A model generated the notes under the pieces. It did no database searches. It saw only the letters and a program-made list of their open reading frames with translations, and was not told where the DNA came from. Below are positions 16,378 to 23,962 of a stretch of 26,350 nucleotides of DNA, one piece after another. Source of the stretch: an uncultured Clostridia bacterium (GTDB lineage: Bacteria > Bacillota > Clostridia > TANB77 > CAG-508). The translations under genes and the position numbers were made by a program. The stretch lies in the NCBI GenBank assembly GCA_947625075.1, contig CANQMY010000004.1, forward strand, positions 1-26,350, read 5' to 3'. The stretch's first letter is position 1. Every line of letters starts with the position of its first letter.

Positions 16378-16932
16378 ATGAGAGTTATAAGTGGAAGAGC
16401 TAGAGGAACTAAATTAAGCTCAATAGAAAGTTTATCAACAAGACCTACTCTTGATAGAGTAAAGGAATCATTATTCAATATAATACAAAATAAAATAAAT
16501 GATTCTGTAGTTTTAGATTTATTTGCTGGGAGCGGAGCTTTAGGAATAGAAGCAATTTCACGTGGAGCAAAAAAAGCATATTTCTGTGATAATAATTATA
16601 ATGCTATAAAAATGATAAAGCAAAATTTAATAAAAACACATTTTGTAGAACAATCAATAATAATTAATGATGAATACAAAAATTGTATAATGAACTTAAA
16701 TGAAAAATTTGATATTATTTTCATAGACCCACCATATAAAGCTGATTTAGCAGTAGATAGTGTAAAAAAAATTATAGAAAAAGGCATTCTAAATAATGAC
16801 GGATTACTTATTATTGAAACAGATGAAATATGTAGAGACAAAAGAAACATAGAAATCATTGAAAAAGTAAAAATTATAGACGAAAGAAAATATGGTAGAG
16901 CAAATTTATTATTTATAAAAGAGGAGAACTAA
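16378..16932 (+). CDS. rsmD: 16S rRNA (guanine966-N2)-methyltransferase RsmD
   Basis: Methylates G966 of 16S rRNA using SAM. The 184 residues carry MRVISGRARGTKL at the start, RPTLDRVKESLFNI (substrate side), the SAM-binding motif DLFAGSGALGIEAISRGA (about 48-65) and the catalytic DPPY (about 119-122). Length is typical. The best promoter sits so close to the ATG that the mRNA may be leaderless; the only Shine-Dalgarno-like bases (AAGG) touch the start codon. It heads a set with the coiled-coil gene and trmB. Confidence 0.94.
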   Translation: MRVISGRARGTKLSSIESLSTRPTLDRVKESLFNIIQNKINDSVVLDLFAGSGALGIEAISRGAKKAYFCDNNYNAIKMIKQNLIKTHFVEQSIIINDEYKNCIMNLNEKFDIIFIDPPYKADLAVDSVKKIIEKGILNNDGLLIIETDEICRDKRNIEIIEKVKIIDERKYGRANLLFIKEEN

Positions 16933-16933
16933 A

Positions 16934-17371
16934 ATGGAAATCTTTACATTGTTAGAGTCATTAGAAGATTTAATAGAAAATAGTAAAAAAGTGCCTTTGT
17001 CAGATAAGTGTATTGTTGACCAAGAAAAAATTTTAGATTTAATTAAAGAAATTAGATTAAAACTTCCTGATGATTTAAAACAAGCTAAATGGGTAAGAGA
17101 AGAGAGAGAGAGAATTTTAGCAGAAGCTAAAAAAGAAGCTGATGATGTGGTTAAAGAAGCTGAAAATAGAATTATATCTATGATAGATGAACATGAAATC
17201 ACTAAAAAAGCTTATGATCAAAAAAATCAAATTATGTCTGCAGCAAACGAAAATGCAAGACAAATTACAAGTGGAGCAAGAGAATATGCAGATGGAATTT
17301 TACAGTCTCTTTCTAAATCATTAGACTCAGTACTTAAAGAAATTGAACAGAATAGAAAGGAACTTAAATAA
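16934..17371 (+). CDS. Coiled-coil protein, V-ATPase subunit H-like repeat region
   Basis: A 145-residue soluble protein: an N-terminal helical part (MEIFTLLESLEDLIENSKKVPLS), a central ERERILAEAKKEADDVVKEAE coiled coil like those in ATPase stator subunits and DivIVA relatives, and a C-terminal helical part with QIMSAANENARQITSGAREYAD. Proteins like this often follow rsmD or coaD in Clostridia (from memory), and the role is unknown. It starts 1 base after the rsmD stop, with GAGGAG 8 bases before the ATG, so translation is coupled. A hairpin terminator follows at 17388. Confidence 0.8.
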   Translation: MEIFTLLESLEDLIENSKKVPLSDKCIVDQEKILDLIKEIRLKLPDDLKQAKWVREERERILAEAKKEADDVVKEAENRIISMIDEHEITKKAYDQKNQIMSAANENARQITSGAREYADGILQSLSKSLDSVLKEIEQNRKELK

Positions 17372-17387
17372 ATTTTAAATATATAAA

Positions 17388-17423
17388 AATAATAATTACT
17401 GTTCCAGTAATTATTATTTTGTT
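17388..17423 (+). terminator. Terminator-like hairpin just before trmB
   Basis: AATAATAATTACTG (17388-17401) and its perfect complement (17405-17418) with a 3-base loop, then TTG TT. It ends a few bases before the trmB Shine-Dalgarno (AAGGA, about 17427-17431), leaving no room for a promoter between them. Confidence 0.65.
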
Positions 17424-17441
17424 ATAAGGAAAATATAAAAT

Positions 17442-18146
17442 ATGAGAATGAAATTTAAACCATGGGCACGAGAAGAATTGGAAACAAGTCCTTTTTATAT
17501 AGATAATCCACAAGAATATAAAAATAAGTGGAAAGATGCATTTGAAAATAGACAAAAAATTCATATAGAACTTGGATGTGGAAAAGGAAATTTTATAGCT
17601 AAATTATCTAAAAAAAATAAAAATATTAATTATATTGCTATTGATTTAGTAGATGCTATGCTAGGAATGGCAAAAAGAAATGTAGAAGCAGAATATGAAA
17701 TAAGAAAGTCAACTGTAGCTGAAAAAATAGATAATGAAATAGAAAAACAAAAAATAGTAAAAAATTTAAAATTAACAAGATATGATATATCTAGAATTTC
17801 TGATATATTTGGTAAGAATGATAAAATTGAAAGGATATATATAAATTTTTGTAATCCTTGGCCTAGAGGAAAACATCATAAGAAAAGATTAACACATGAA
17901 AGACAGTTAGAACAGTATAAAGAATTTTTAAATGGAGAAATTTTTTTTAAAACAGATGATGAAGGTTTATTTAATGATTCATTAGAATATTTAAAAAGAT
18001 GTGATTATAAAATAGAAAAGTTAACTTACGATTTAGAAAAAGAAGAAAGATTTTGGAATGGTGAAGAAAATATTAAAACTGAACATGAGAAGATGTTTGA
18101 AGAAGAAGGAATAAAAATAAAAGCATTAATAGCAAAATTAAAATAG
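17442..18146 (+). CDS. trmB: tRNA (guanine46-N7)-methyltransferase TrmB
   Basis: Makes m7G46 in tRNA variable loops. The 234 residues show the N-terminal basic MRMKFKPWAREELE segment, the SAM motif IHIELGCGKGNFIAKLS, the acidic AIDLVDAMLGMA motif, and the family signature YINFCNPWPRGKHHKKRLTH (N-P-W-P then H-H-K-K-R-L-T), followed by a typical tail with TDDEGLF and ERFWNGEENIKTEHE. The start ATG has AAGGA about 10 bases upstream. A second tRNA-modifying enzyme set in this window, with miaA and mtaB. Its mRNA must pass the hairpin at 17388-17423 unless a promoter lies upstream inside the preceding gene. Confidence 0.94.
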   Translation: MRMKFKPWAREELETSPFYIDNPQEYKNKWKDAFENRQKIHIELGCGKGNFIAKLSKKNKNINYIAIDLVDAMLGMAKRNVEAEYEIRKSTVAEKIDNEIEKQKIVKNLKLTRYDISRISDIFGKNDKIERIYINFCNPWPRGKHHKKRLTHERQLEQYKEFLNGEIFFKTDDEGLFNDSLEYLKRCDYKIEKLTYDLEKEERFWNGEENIKTEHEKMFEEEGIKIKALIAKLK

Positions 18147-18158
18147 ATATCAAAAATC

Positions 18159-18204
18159 AACATATAAGATTTAATAATTTTTATTAAATTTTATATGTTT
18201 TTAT
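18159..18204 (+). terminator. Terminator after trmB
   Basis: A 19-bp stem, 18159-18177 with 18181-18199, broken only by one G-U pair, with a 3-base loop, followed by TTTTAT. All A/T-rich apart from a few pairs. Confidence 0.75.
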
Positions 18205-18205
18205 A

Positions 18206-18234
18206 TTGCAATTTATAATTTGCTATGGTAAAAT
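18206..18234 (+). promoter_or_regulatory. Sigma-A promoter for comM-dprA-yraN
   Basis: TTGCAA (18206-18211), 17-base spacer, TAAAAT (18229-18234). It gives a leader of about 80 bases before the TTG start. Confidence 0.6.
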
Positions 18235-18255
18235 ATGGATATAAAATTAATTCTT

Positions 18256-18277
18256 ATGTAATTATATCTAATTACAT
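18256..18277 (+). promoter_or_regulatory. Perfect inverted repeat in the comM leader
   Basis: ATGTAATTA (18256-18264) and TAATTACAT (18269-18277) around a 4-base centre, about 15 bases after the predicted transcription start. It could be an operator for a dimeric repressor or an RNA hairpin; no matching copy was noticed elsewhere. Confidence 0.45.
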
Positions 18278-18321
18278 TTTAGTTTCCCAAAAAAATTTTA
18301 TTAAAAAGAAAGGAGGAAAAA

Positions 18322-19861
18322 TTGCTTTCAATAATTAAAAGTATGTCCCTTAAAGGTTTAGAGGGATATATTGTTGATGTGCAAGTAGATGTAAATGGTG
18401 GAATTCCAGATTGGCAAATAGTAGGACTTGCAGATACAAGCATTAAGGAATCAAAAGAAAGAGTAAGAACAGCAATAAAAAATTCTGGTTACCAGCTTTT
18501 TAGTAAAAAAATATTGGTAAATCTTGCACCAGCAGATGTAAAAAAAGAAGGATCTTATATGGATCTTCCAATTGCAATAGGTGTATTAGCTAGTATGAAA
18601 GAAGTTTACTATGATGAAAAAATTGTTAATACAGCATTTGTCGGAGAACTTTCATTAAATGGAAAGTTAAATAGAATAAATGGTATATTGCCAATTTGTA
18701 TGGAGGCAAAAAAATTAGGATTAAAAAGAATAATAATTCCAAAAGAAAATATAGAAGAAGCATCAATAGTTAATGATATAGAAATATTAGGTGCTAATAA
18801 TTTAATTGAAGTTGTAGAATATTTAAATCATAAAAATAAATTACATGAAATGAAAAGATCTTGGAATGATATCCAAAAGAATGATTACAATGATTATAAT
18901 ATTGATTTTAGCGATGTAAAAGGTCAAGAAAATGTAAAAAGGGCATTAGAAATTGCTGCAGCAGGGGGTCATAATATACTTCTTATAGGCAGTCCAGGAT
19001 CACGGTAAAACAATGCTTGCACAAAGGCTACCTACAATACTTCCAAAACTTAATTTTGAAGAATCTTTAGAAACAACTAAAATTCATAGTATAGCAGGAG
19101 CCCTTAAAATTGACAGAAATATTATTATTTCAAGACCATTTAGAAGTCCACATCATACAATTACTTCTACATCATTAATAGGTGGAGGAAAAATACCAAG
19201 ACCAGGAGAAATTAGTTTAACACATAATGGAGTATTATTTTTAGATGAAATTGCAGAATTTGATAAAAATACATTAGAGATGTTAAGAGGACCTTTAGAA
19301 GATAAGAAAATTACAATTAGCAGAATAAAACAAACGTTAACATATCCTTGCAATTTTATGCTAATTGCATCAATGAATCCATGTCCATGTGGATATTATG
19401 GATGTAATTATAAAAAATGTACTTGTAGTTATAATGATATTAAAAAGTATATTGGAAAACTAAGTGGACCATTGTTAGATAGAATAGATATGCAAATTGA
19501 AGTTCAAAGGGTAGAGTATAAAAAATTAAATGAAAATGATATTGAAAATTCAAGAAAAATAAAGGAAAGAGTGTGTAATGCAAGAAAAATTCAAGAAGTA
19601 AGATATAAAAGAGAAAATATATTTTCAAATTCTGAACTTAGCTCTAAGCAATGTGAAAATTATTGTACTATAGACAATAAAAGTAAGGAGTTATTAATGT
19701 TAGCATTTGAAAAATTTGGATTAAGTGCAAGAGCTTATAATAAAATTTTAAAAGTTGCAAGAACAATAGCTGATTTAGAAGAGTCAAAAGATATTGAAAG
19801 TAAACATATTGCAGAAGCAATACAATATAGAAGTTTAGATAAAAAATATTTAAATTTATAA
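18322..19861 (+). CDS. comM: ComM/YifB Mg-chelatase-like AAA+ ATPase, needing one +1 shift at CGG
   Basis: ComM is a hexameric AAA+ helicase that helps integrate imported DNA by branch migration during transformation. Read as 18322-19002 joined to 19004-19861 it is 512 residues, normal for the family. N-terminal ChlI domain: MSLKGLEGYIVDVQVDV, IVGLADTSIKESKERVRTA, APADVKKEGSYMDLPIA. The break falls inside Walker A: ...GSPGS, then skipping C19003, GKTMLAQRLP. Later come FRSPHHTITSTSLIGGG, GVLFLDEIAEFD (Walker B), the zinc-ribbon-like NPCPCGYYGC and a C-terminal lid domain with LSARAYNKILKVARTIADL. Start is TTG 18322, 5 bases after AGGAGG; no ATG exists nearby. dprA follows 16 bases on. Unshifted, TAA comes right after CGG, leaving 228 residues without ATPase. 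Confidence 0.9.
19000..19006 (+). other. CGG +1 recoding site 4 (comM Walker A)
   Basis: Zero frame: TCA CGG followed at once by TAA (19006-19008). Skipping C19003 gives TCA-GGT-AAA, Ser-Gly-Lys, the heart of the P-loop, and opens 286 further codons. Confidence 0.78.
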
Positions 19862-19877
19862 ATTAAAAGGAGGAAAA

Positions 19878-20717
19878 ATTATAGAAATAATAAATAGTAC
19901 ATCTAAACAATATCCATCAAAGTTATTAAAAATTAAAGATTATCCAAAGAAAATTTTTATAGAAGGAAATGTTAATCTGTTAAATAAAAAATCAGTTGCA
20001 ATTGTTGGATCAAGAGAATGTAGTGAATATGGAAAAATTCAAGCTGAAAGATTTGCAAAAGAACTTTCTAAAAAAGGAATAACTATAATAAGTGGTTTAG
20101 CTAGAGGAATAGATACTATAGCACATATAAATTCATTGAAAGAAGAAGGAAAAACTATAGCAGTTTTAGCATCAGGATTAAATAATATTTATCCTTCTGA
20201 AAATAAAATTTTAGCTGAAAAAATAATTGAAAATGGAGGAGCAATTATAAGTGAATGGAATATTGATGAAAAAGTAGAAATGAGTAGATTCCCAAGAAGA
20301 AATAGAATAATTAGTGGATTAGCAGATTTGATTTTAGTAATTGAAGCAAAGTATAGAAGTGGGAGTACAATTACTGCAAGATATGGAATAAAACAAAAGA
20401 AAGAAGTAGCTTGCATACCTGGAAATATAAATGAAAAAAATAGTTATGGAACAAATAAATTAATTCAAGAAGGAGCAAATCTTGTTATGTCTATTCAAGA
20501 TATACTTGATATTATAGGAGAGGAAGAAAATGCAAGAATAGATATGGAAGAAAGATTTAAAGAAGTTTATGAAAATATAAGTACAGTTCCACAGAATATA
20601 AACGAAATTTCAAAAAGAGTAAATAAAAATATAAGTGAAGTTAATGAAATTCTATTTATGCTAGAAATAGAGGGTTTTATAGAAAGTTTACCAGGAAATA
20701 AATATATAATTAAATAA
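19878..20717 (+). CDS. dprA: DNA processing protein DprA, non-canonical start
   Basis: DprA binds incoming single-stranded DNA and loads RecA. The Rossmann-like core is complete: YPSKLLKIKDYPKKIFIEGN, VAIVGSRECSEYGK, the IISGLARGIDTIAH nucleic-acid loop, TIAVLASGLNNIYP, AIISEW, SRFPRRNRIISGLAD and RSGSTITARYG. A C-terminal winged helix follows (about 225-278, with ISKRVNKNISEVNEILFMLE). There is no N-terminal SAM-like domain, so the protein is about 279 residues. AGGAGG (19868-19873) is followed by ATT (19878) and ATA (19881) in frame; no ATG, GTG or TTG is close, and the first in-frame ATG (20136) lies deep inside the fold. I place the start at ATT (spacing 4), with ATA (spacing 7) equally possible. 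It is in an operon with comM and yraN. Confidence 0.85.
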   Translation: MIEIINSTSKQYPSKLLKIKDYPKKIFIEGNVNLLNKKSVAIVGSRECSEYGKIQAERFAKELSKKGITIISGLARGIDTIAHINSLKEEGKTIAVLASGLNNIYPSENKILAEKIIENGGAIISEWNIDEKVEMSRFPRRNRIISGLADLILVIEAKYRSGSTITARYGIKQKKEVACIPGNINEKNSYGTNKLIQEGANLVMSIQDILDIIGEEENARIDMEERFKEVYENISTVPQNINEISKRVNKNISEVNEILFMLEIEGFIESLPGNKYIIK

Positions 20718-20737
20718 TTTTATATAGAAAGGAATTT

Positions 20738-21097
20738 ATGTATAAAAGACATATTTTAGGAAAAGAAGGAGAACAGATTGCAACTGATTATTTAAAACAA
20801 AATAATTATAAAATTTTATTGAGAAATTTTAGATGTAATCAAGGTGAAATAGATATAATTGCAAAGAATAAAAATGAAATTGTATTTATAGAAGTAAAAA
20901 CAAGGCAAAATAACAATTTTGGAAATCCAGCTGAAGCGGTAACTAAAATAAAAAGAAAACATATTTTAGATACTGCAAAATATTATATTTATAAAAACAA
21001 TTTAGGAAATATGAGTATAAGATTTGATGTTATAGAAATATATAAAAAAGAAAAATTTTATATCAATCATATAAAAAATATAAATATTAAGTCATAA
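20738..21097 (+). CDS. yraN: YraN / UPF0102 endonuclease-like protein
   Basis: A 119-residue protein of the UPF0102 family, with a restriction-endonuclease-like fold: GKEGEQIATDYLKQNNYKIL at 8-27, RNFRCNQGEIDIIAKN with the E-x-D pair, IVFIEVKTRQ with the E-x-K of the PD-(D/E)xK-type core, and a final strand RFDVIEIY. The cellular role is not firmly known. It often follows comM/dprA or rnhB in Firmicutes, which fits a DNA-processing operon. AGAAAGGA is about 5 bases before the ATG, 20 bases after dprA. The operon ends at the hairpin 21106-21146. Confidence 0.9.
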   Translation: MYKRHILGKEGEQIATDYLKQNNYKILLRNFRCNQGEIDIIAKNKNEIVFIEVKTRQNNNFGNPAEAVTKIKRKHILDTAKYYIYKNNLGNMSIRFDVIEIYKKEKFYINHIKNINIKS

Positions 21098-21105
21098 ATA
21101 TGTAT

Positions 21106-21146
21106 AAAAAATAGCATATTCTAAAAATTAGAATATACTATTTTTA
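21106..21146. terminator. Bidirectional terminator between yraN and the amylase
   Basis: AAAAATAG-C-ATATTCTAA pairs with TTAGAATAT-A-CTATTTTT (one mismatch, 3-base loop). The A run on one side and T run on the other make it work for both convergent genes. Confidence 0.8.
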
Positions 21147-21149
21147 TTT

Positions 21150-22616
21150 CTATAAATTATACATATTATCTTTTTTTATCCAAATAGATACGCTACCACC
21201 ATTTACGTAAAAGATAGCATTTCCATCATTATCAACATAAATAGTTTCTTTAACATTACCTGTACAATCGTATAGAACAGTATTTGCAAGATTTTTTCCT
21301 ACATTCATTTGCTTACTTCCACCTTCTGCATCACTTAATATAACAGCTAGTCCAGAATCTTGGTGATAATAGTCTCCTTCTCTAGTCCATCCAATAATAT
21401 TTGAATTATCTAAATAATCATTTTGTTTGCCGTAAGCTAAATTTTTTCTAACTAATAAAAGAATATCTAAAAATTCTTTCATTGGAGCAAAATTTTTCTC
21501 AGGAATACCATAATAATCTCCATAAAAAATACAAGGAATTCCTTTTTCTCTTAACATTATCATACTGTATGCAAGAGGTTTAAACCAATCTTTTATCCAT
21601 GATTCTAAAGATTGACCAGGTTCTGTATCATGATTATCTACAAATGTAACAGATTTAGATGGTCTCCTATCAACTAAAGTATCTTCAAATATTTTAGTCA
21701 TATCATAATGTCCAAAACTTTCTGAAGCTTCTTTAAAGTGAAGATGAAGTGGCACATCGAAAAGAGAATTTACCTCATCATTATAATCAAGATAATTAAT
21801 TAAACTATCAATATTTCCACTGTAATATTCTCCAACAGTAAATAATTCTTTGTTAAATTTTGATTTTAGGTTTGAAAGCCATCTTTTATAAAATGAAGAA
21901 CGTATGTGTTTTATTGCATCTAATCTAAAACCATCAACATTAGTCTGTTTTAAAAACCAATTTCCCCAGAAATTAATATCATCTACCATATCTAAATTAT
22001 TAAAATCAATATCACATCCCATCAAGTAATCAAAGTTTCCACGTTCTTTATCAACTTCATTACTAAACTGTTTGCCATAAAATCTAAAAATACCGTTTTC
22101 TTTTGATATATCATCATAATCTATAGATGTAAAATGTGACCAATCTAATTTAAAATCTGAGTATTTATTATTTCTGCCTTCAAACTCATATTTAGTCCAA
22201 GCGGAGATTTCTTTTAAGTCTCCTATAATTTCATTTCTATTATCAGGATTAATTTTATATGCTAATATATTTTGTTTTTTATCAGCACCCATCCTATGAT
22301 TTAAAACAATATCTGCAAGAACTTGAATATCCTCAAGTTGAAGAGCTCTAATAGCTGCAATGTATTCATCTTTTGTTCCATATTTTGTTCTGATGGTACC
22401 CTTTTGATTAAACTCTCCTAAATCATAAAGATCATAAACACCATATCCGGTATCATTAATACCACTAGCACCTTTAAAAGCTGGAGGAAGCCATACAGAA
22501 GTTATACCCATTTTCTTTAAATAAGGTGCTACATTAATTATTTTTTGCCATAAATTGCAATTATTAGGTAAATACCATTCAAAGTATTGCATCATAGTTT
22601 TATTATTATTTTTCAT
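21150..22616 (-). CDS. Cytoplasmic alpha-amylase, GH13 family
   Basis: Hydrolyses alpha-1,4 glucans (glycogen, maltodextrins). The 488 residues open with KTMMQYFEWYLPNN, typical of the AmyS-like GH13 group, and lack a signal peptide, so it acts inside the cell. The four conserved regions are visible: ADIVLNH (101-107), GFRLDAIKH with nucleophile Asp233, VGEYYS with acid Glu263, and FVDNHDTEPG with Asp330. It ends with an all-beta C-terminal domain. ATG at 22616 has AAAGGA 6 bases upstream; the in-frame ATG at 22631 overlaps that site and is rejected. It has its own promoter, is convergent with yraN and divergent from the MscS gene. No maltose transporter or regulator is adjacent. Confidence 0.93.
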   Translation of the reverse strand: MKNNNKTMMQYFEWYLPNNCNLWQKIINVAPYLKKMGITSVWLPPAFKGASGINDTGYGVYDLYDLGEFNQKGTIRTKYGTKDEYIAAIRALQLEDIQVLADIVLNHRMGADKKQNILAYKINPDNRNEIIGDLKEISAWTKYEFEGRNNKYSDFKLDWSHFTSIDYDDISKENGIFRFYGKQFSNEVDKERGNFDYLMGCDIDFNNLDMVDDINFWGNWFLKQTNVDGFRLDAIKHIRSSFYKRWLSNLKSKFNKELFTVGEYYSGNIDSLINYLDYNDEVNSLFDVPLHLHFKEASESFGHYDMTKIFEDTLVDRRPSKSVTFVDNHDTEPGQSLESWIKDWFKPLAYSMIMLREKGIPCIFYGDYYGIPEKNFAPMKEFLDILLLVRKNLAYGKQNDYLDNSNIIGWTREGDYYHQDSGLAVILSDAEGGSKQMNVGKNLANTVLYDCTGNVKETIYVDNDGNAIFYVNGGSVSIWIKKDNMYNL

Positions 22617-22682
22617 AAAAGTTCCTTTCAAAAAATCTTTAGTAATAAAATTTGCTCAAGCTAGAAATACTATTAAAAAGTT

Positions 22683-22698
22683 ATGATAATTATATCAT
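22683..22698 (-). promoter_or_regulatory. Extended -10 promoter of the amylase with overlapping palindrome
   Basis: On the minus strand TGATATAAT (22689-22697) is a perfect extended -10. It lies within the palindrome ATGATA-ATTA-TATCAT (22683-22698), so a bound dimeric regulator would block it. No CcpA-type cre site was seen. Confidence 0.5.
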
Positions 22699-22716
22699 AT
22701 ATTTTTATAAAAATGG

Positions 22717-22745
22717 ATGATATTTATAAAAAAATATTGTATAAT
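22717..22745 (+). promoter_or_regulatory. Possible promoter for the MscS gene
   Basis: ATGATA (22717-22722, 4 of 6 matches), 17-base spacer, perfect TATAAT (22740-22745), 25 bases before the ATG. The leader would be about 18 bases, just enough for the AGGAG. Confidence 0.45.
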
Positions 22746-22769
22746 ATTTAAAATATTTCAGGAGCTATT

Positions 22770-23888
22770 ATGAATAGAATACAAGAGATTATTGATTGGA
22801 TAAGAGATATTGAAATGTCTCAAATAATAAACTTTGTTATTGCTATTGCAATAATTATAATAATAAGTTTATTAAGCTCACTAATATCTTATGGTTTATT
22901 AAAAATATTTTTTAGAAAGCAAGAAAAGGAGAAAATAAAAAGTAGTAGCATATATAAAGCAATAAAAACGTTTATTATATTTTTAGGAATTTATATATCA
23001 AGCAAAATAATTGAATTAGAGCAATATCAAAACGAATTTATTGATAAATGTTTTATAATAGTAATAATATGGACAATTGCAAGGATAGTTGCAGGAATAT
23101 TTGAAGTAAGAGAATTATTAATAGATAAATTAACAAAAGGAGAAAGTAATAGAAGAAATGCTTTTTTTACAACAGTTGTAGGTAAAATAGTAAAAATAGT
23201 ATTATATATTATAGCTGGTTATTTAACTTTAAAACAATTTAATTATGATATAGGTGGAATAGCAACAGGTTTAGGTCTAACTGGAGCACTTGTAGCATTG
23301 GCAACTCAAGATTTAATTAAACAAATATTATCAGGATTATCAATTTTTGCTGATAAACCATTTGAAGTTGGTGATTGGATTGAAATTGGAGAGATTTCAG
23401 GAACTGTAGAAGATATTACAATAAGGAGCACAAAAGTAAGAACTATAGAAGATACTATGGTAACTGTTCCAAATGATTTAATTACAAGTTCAAATGTTAT
23501 AAATTGGGGAGAAATAAATAAAAGAGTATTTAGATCAAATCTTAAATTTGCATTAGAGACAGAAGAAAGAATAATAGAAAAGATAATAAATAGAATAAAA
23601 TTTATTTTAAAATATAATGAAGATATCATAAGAAATTCAATTAATGTACAAGTATTAAATATAGAAGAAAGTGCAATTGATATTGATATTTATTTAGAAA
23701 CCACAATAACAAATTATATTGAATATAGAAACTTTTGTAATAAAATAAATCTTACAATATTAAATATTTTAGAAACACAAAATGTAAAACTTTCATATCC
23801 AGGAAGAAATGTTTATATAAAAGAAAATAAAGAGAATGAAGAAAATAAAGATAAAAAAAGTGTAAAACCAGTAAAAATAAGAAAATAA
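22770..23888 (+). CDS. MscS-family mechanosensitive channel
   Basis: A small-conductance mechanosensitive channel that releases solutes on osmotic downshock. 372 residues: membrane spans at about 14-45, 66-82, 92-112 and 128-150, then the pore helix and vestibule signature (GGIATGLGLTGALVALATQD, then SGLSIFADKPFEVGDWIEIG and SGTVEDITIRSTKVRT), VPNDLITSSNVINW, an alpha/beta C-terminal domain, and a charged Lys/Glu/Asn tail (about 350-372). AGGAG is 5 bases before the ATG. It is divergent from the amylase gene and about 75 bases ahead of the two-component genes. Confidence 0.93.
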   Translation: MNRIQEIIDWIRDIEMSQIINFVIAIAIIIIISLLSSLISYGLLKIFFRKQEKEKIKSSSIYKAIKTFIIFLGIYISSKIIELEQYQNEFIDKCFIIVIIWTIARIVAGIFEVRELLIDKLTKGESNRRNAFFTTVVGKIVKIVLYIIAGYLTLKQFNYDIGGIATGLGLTGALVALATQDLIKQILSGLSIFADKPFEVGDWIEIGEISGTVEDITIRSTKVRTIEDTMVTVPNDLITSSNVINWGEINKRVFRSNLKFALETEERIIEKIINRIKFILKYNEDIIRNSINVQVLNIEESAIDIDIYLETTITNYIEYRNFCNKINLTILNILETQNVKLSYPGRNVYIKENKENEENKDKKSVKPVKIRK

Positions 23889-23962
23889 TTCACACAAAAG
23901 ACATAAATATATGTTAATATATACATTGAAAAAACTTATTTTAAGTATTTGAGAGGAGAAAA

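Noticed and set aside
10043..19861. mutL, miaA and comM as decayed pseudogenes
   Set aside because: Each has no lesion other than the extra C before GG, all breaks are identical in type and phase, and all downstream motifs are preserved. Random decay would give mixed indels and stops. Sequence error remains possible and is stated in the main finding.
23889..23962. Promoter for the two-component operon
   Set aside because: TTCACA with GTTAAT at 18 bases is a poor match and the region is too AT-rich to choose a site.
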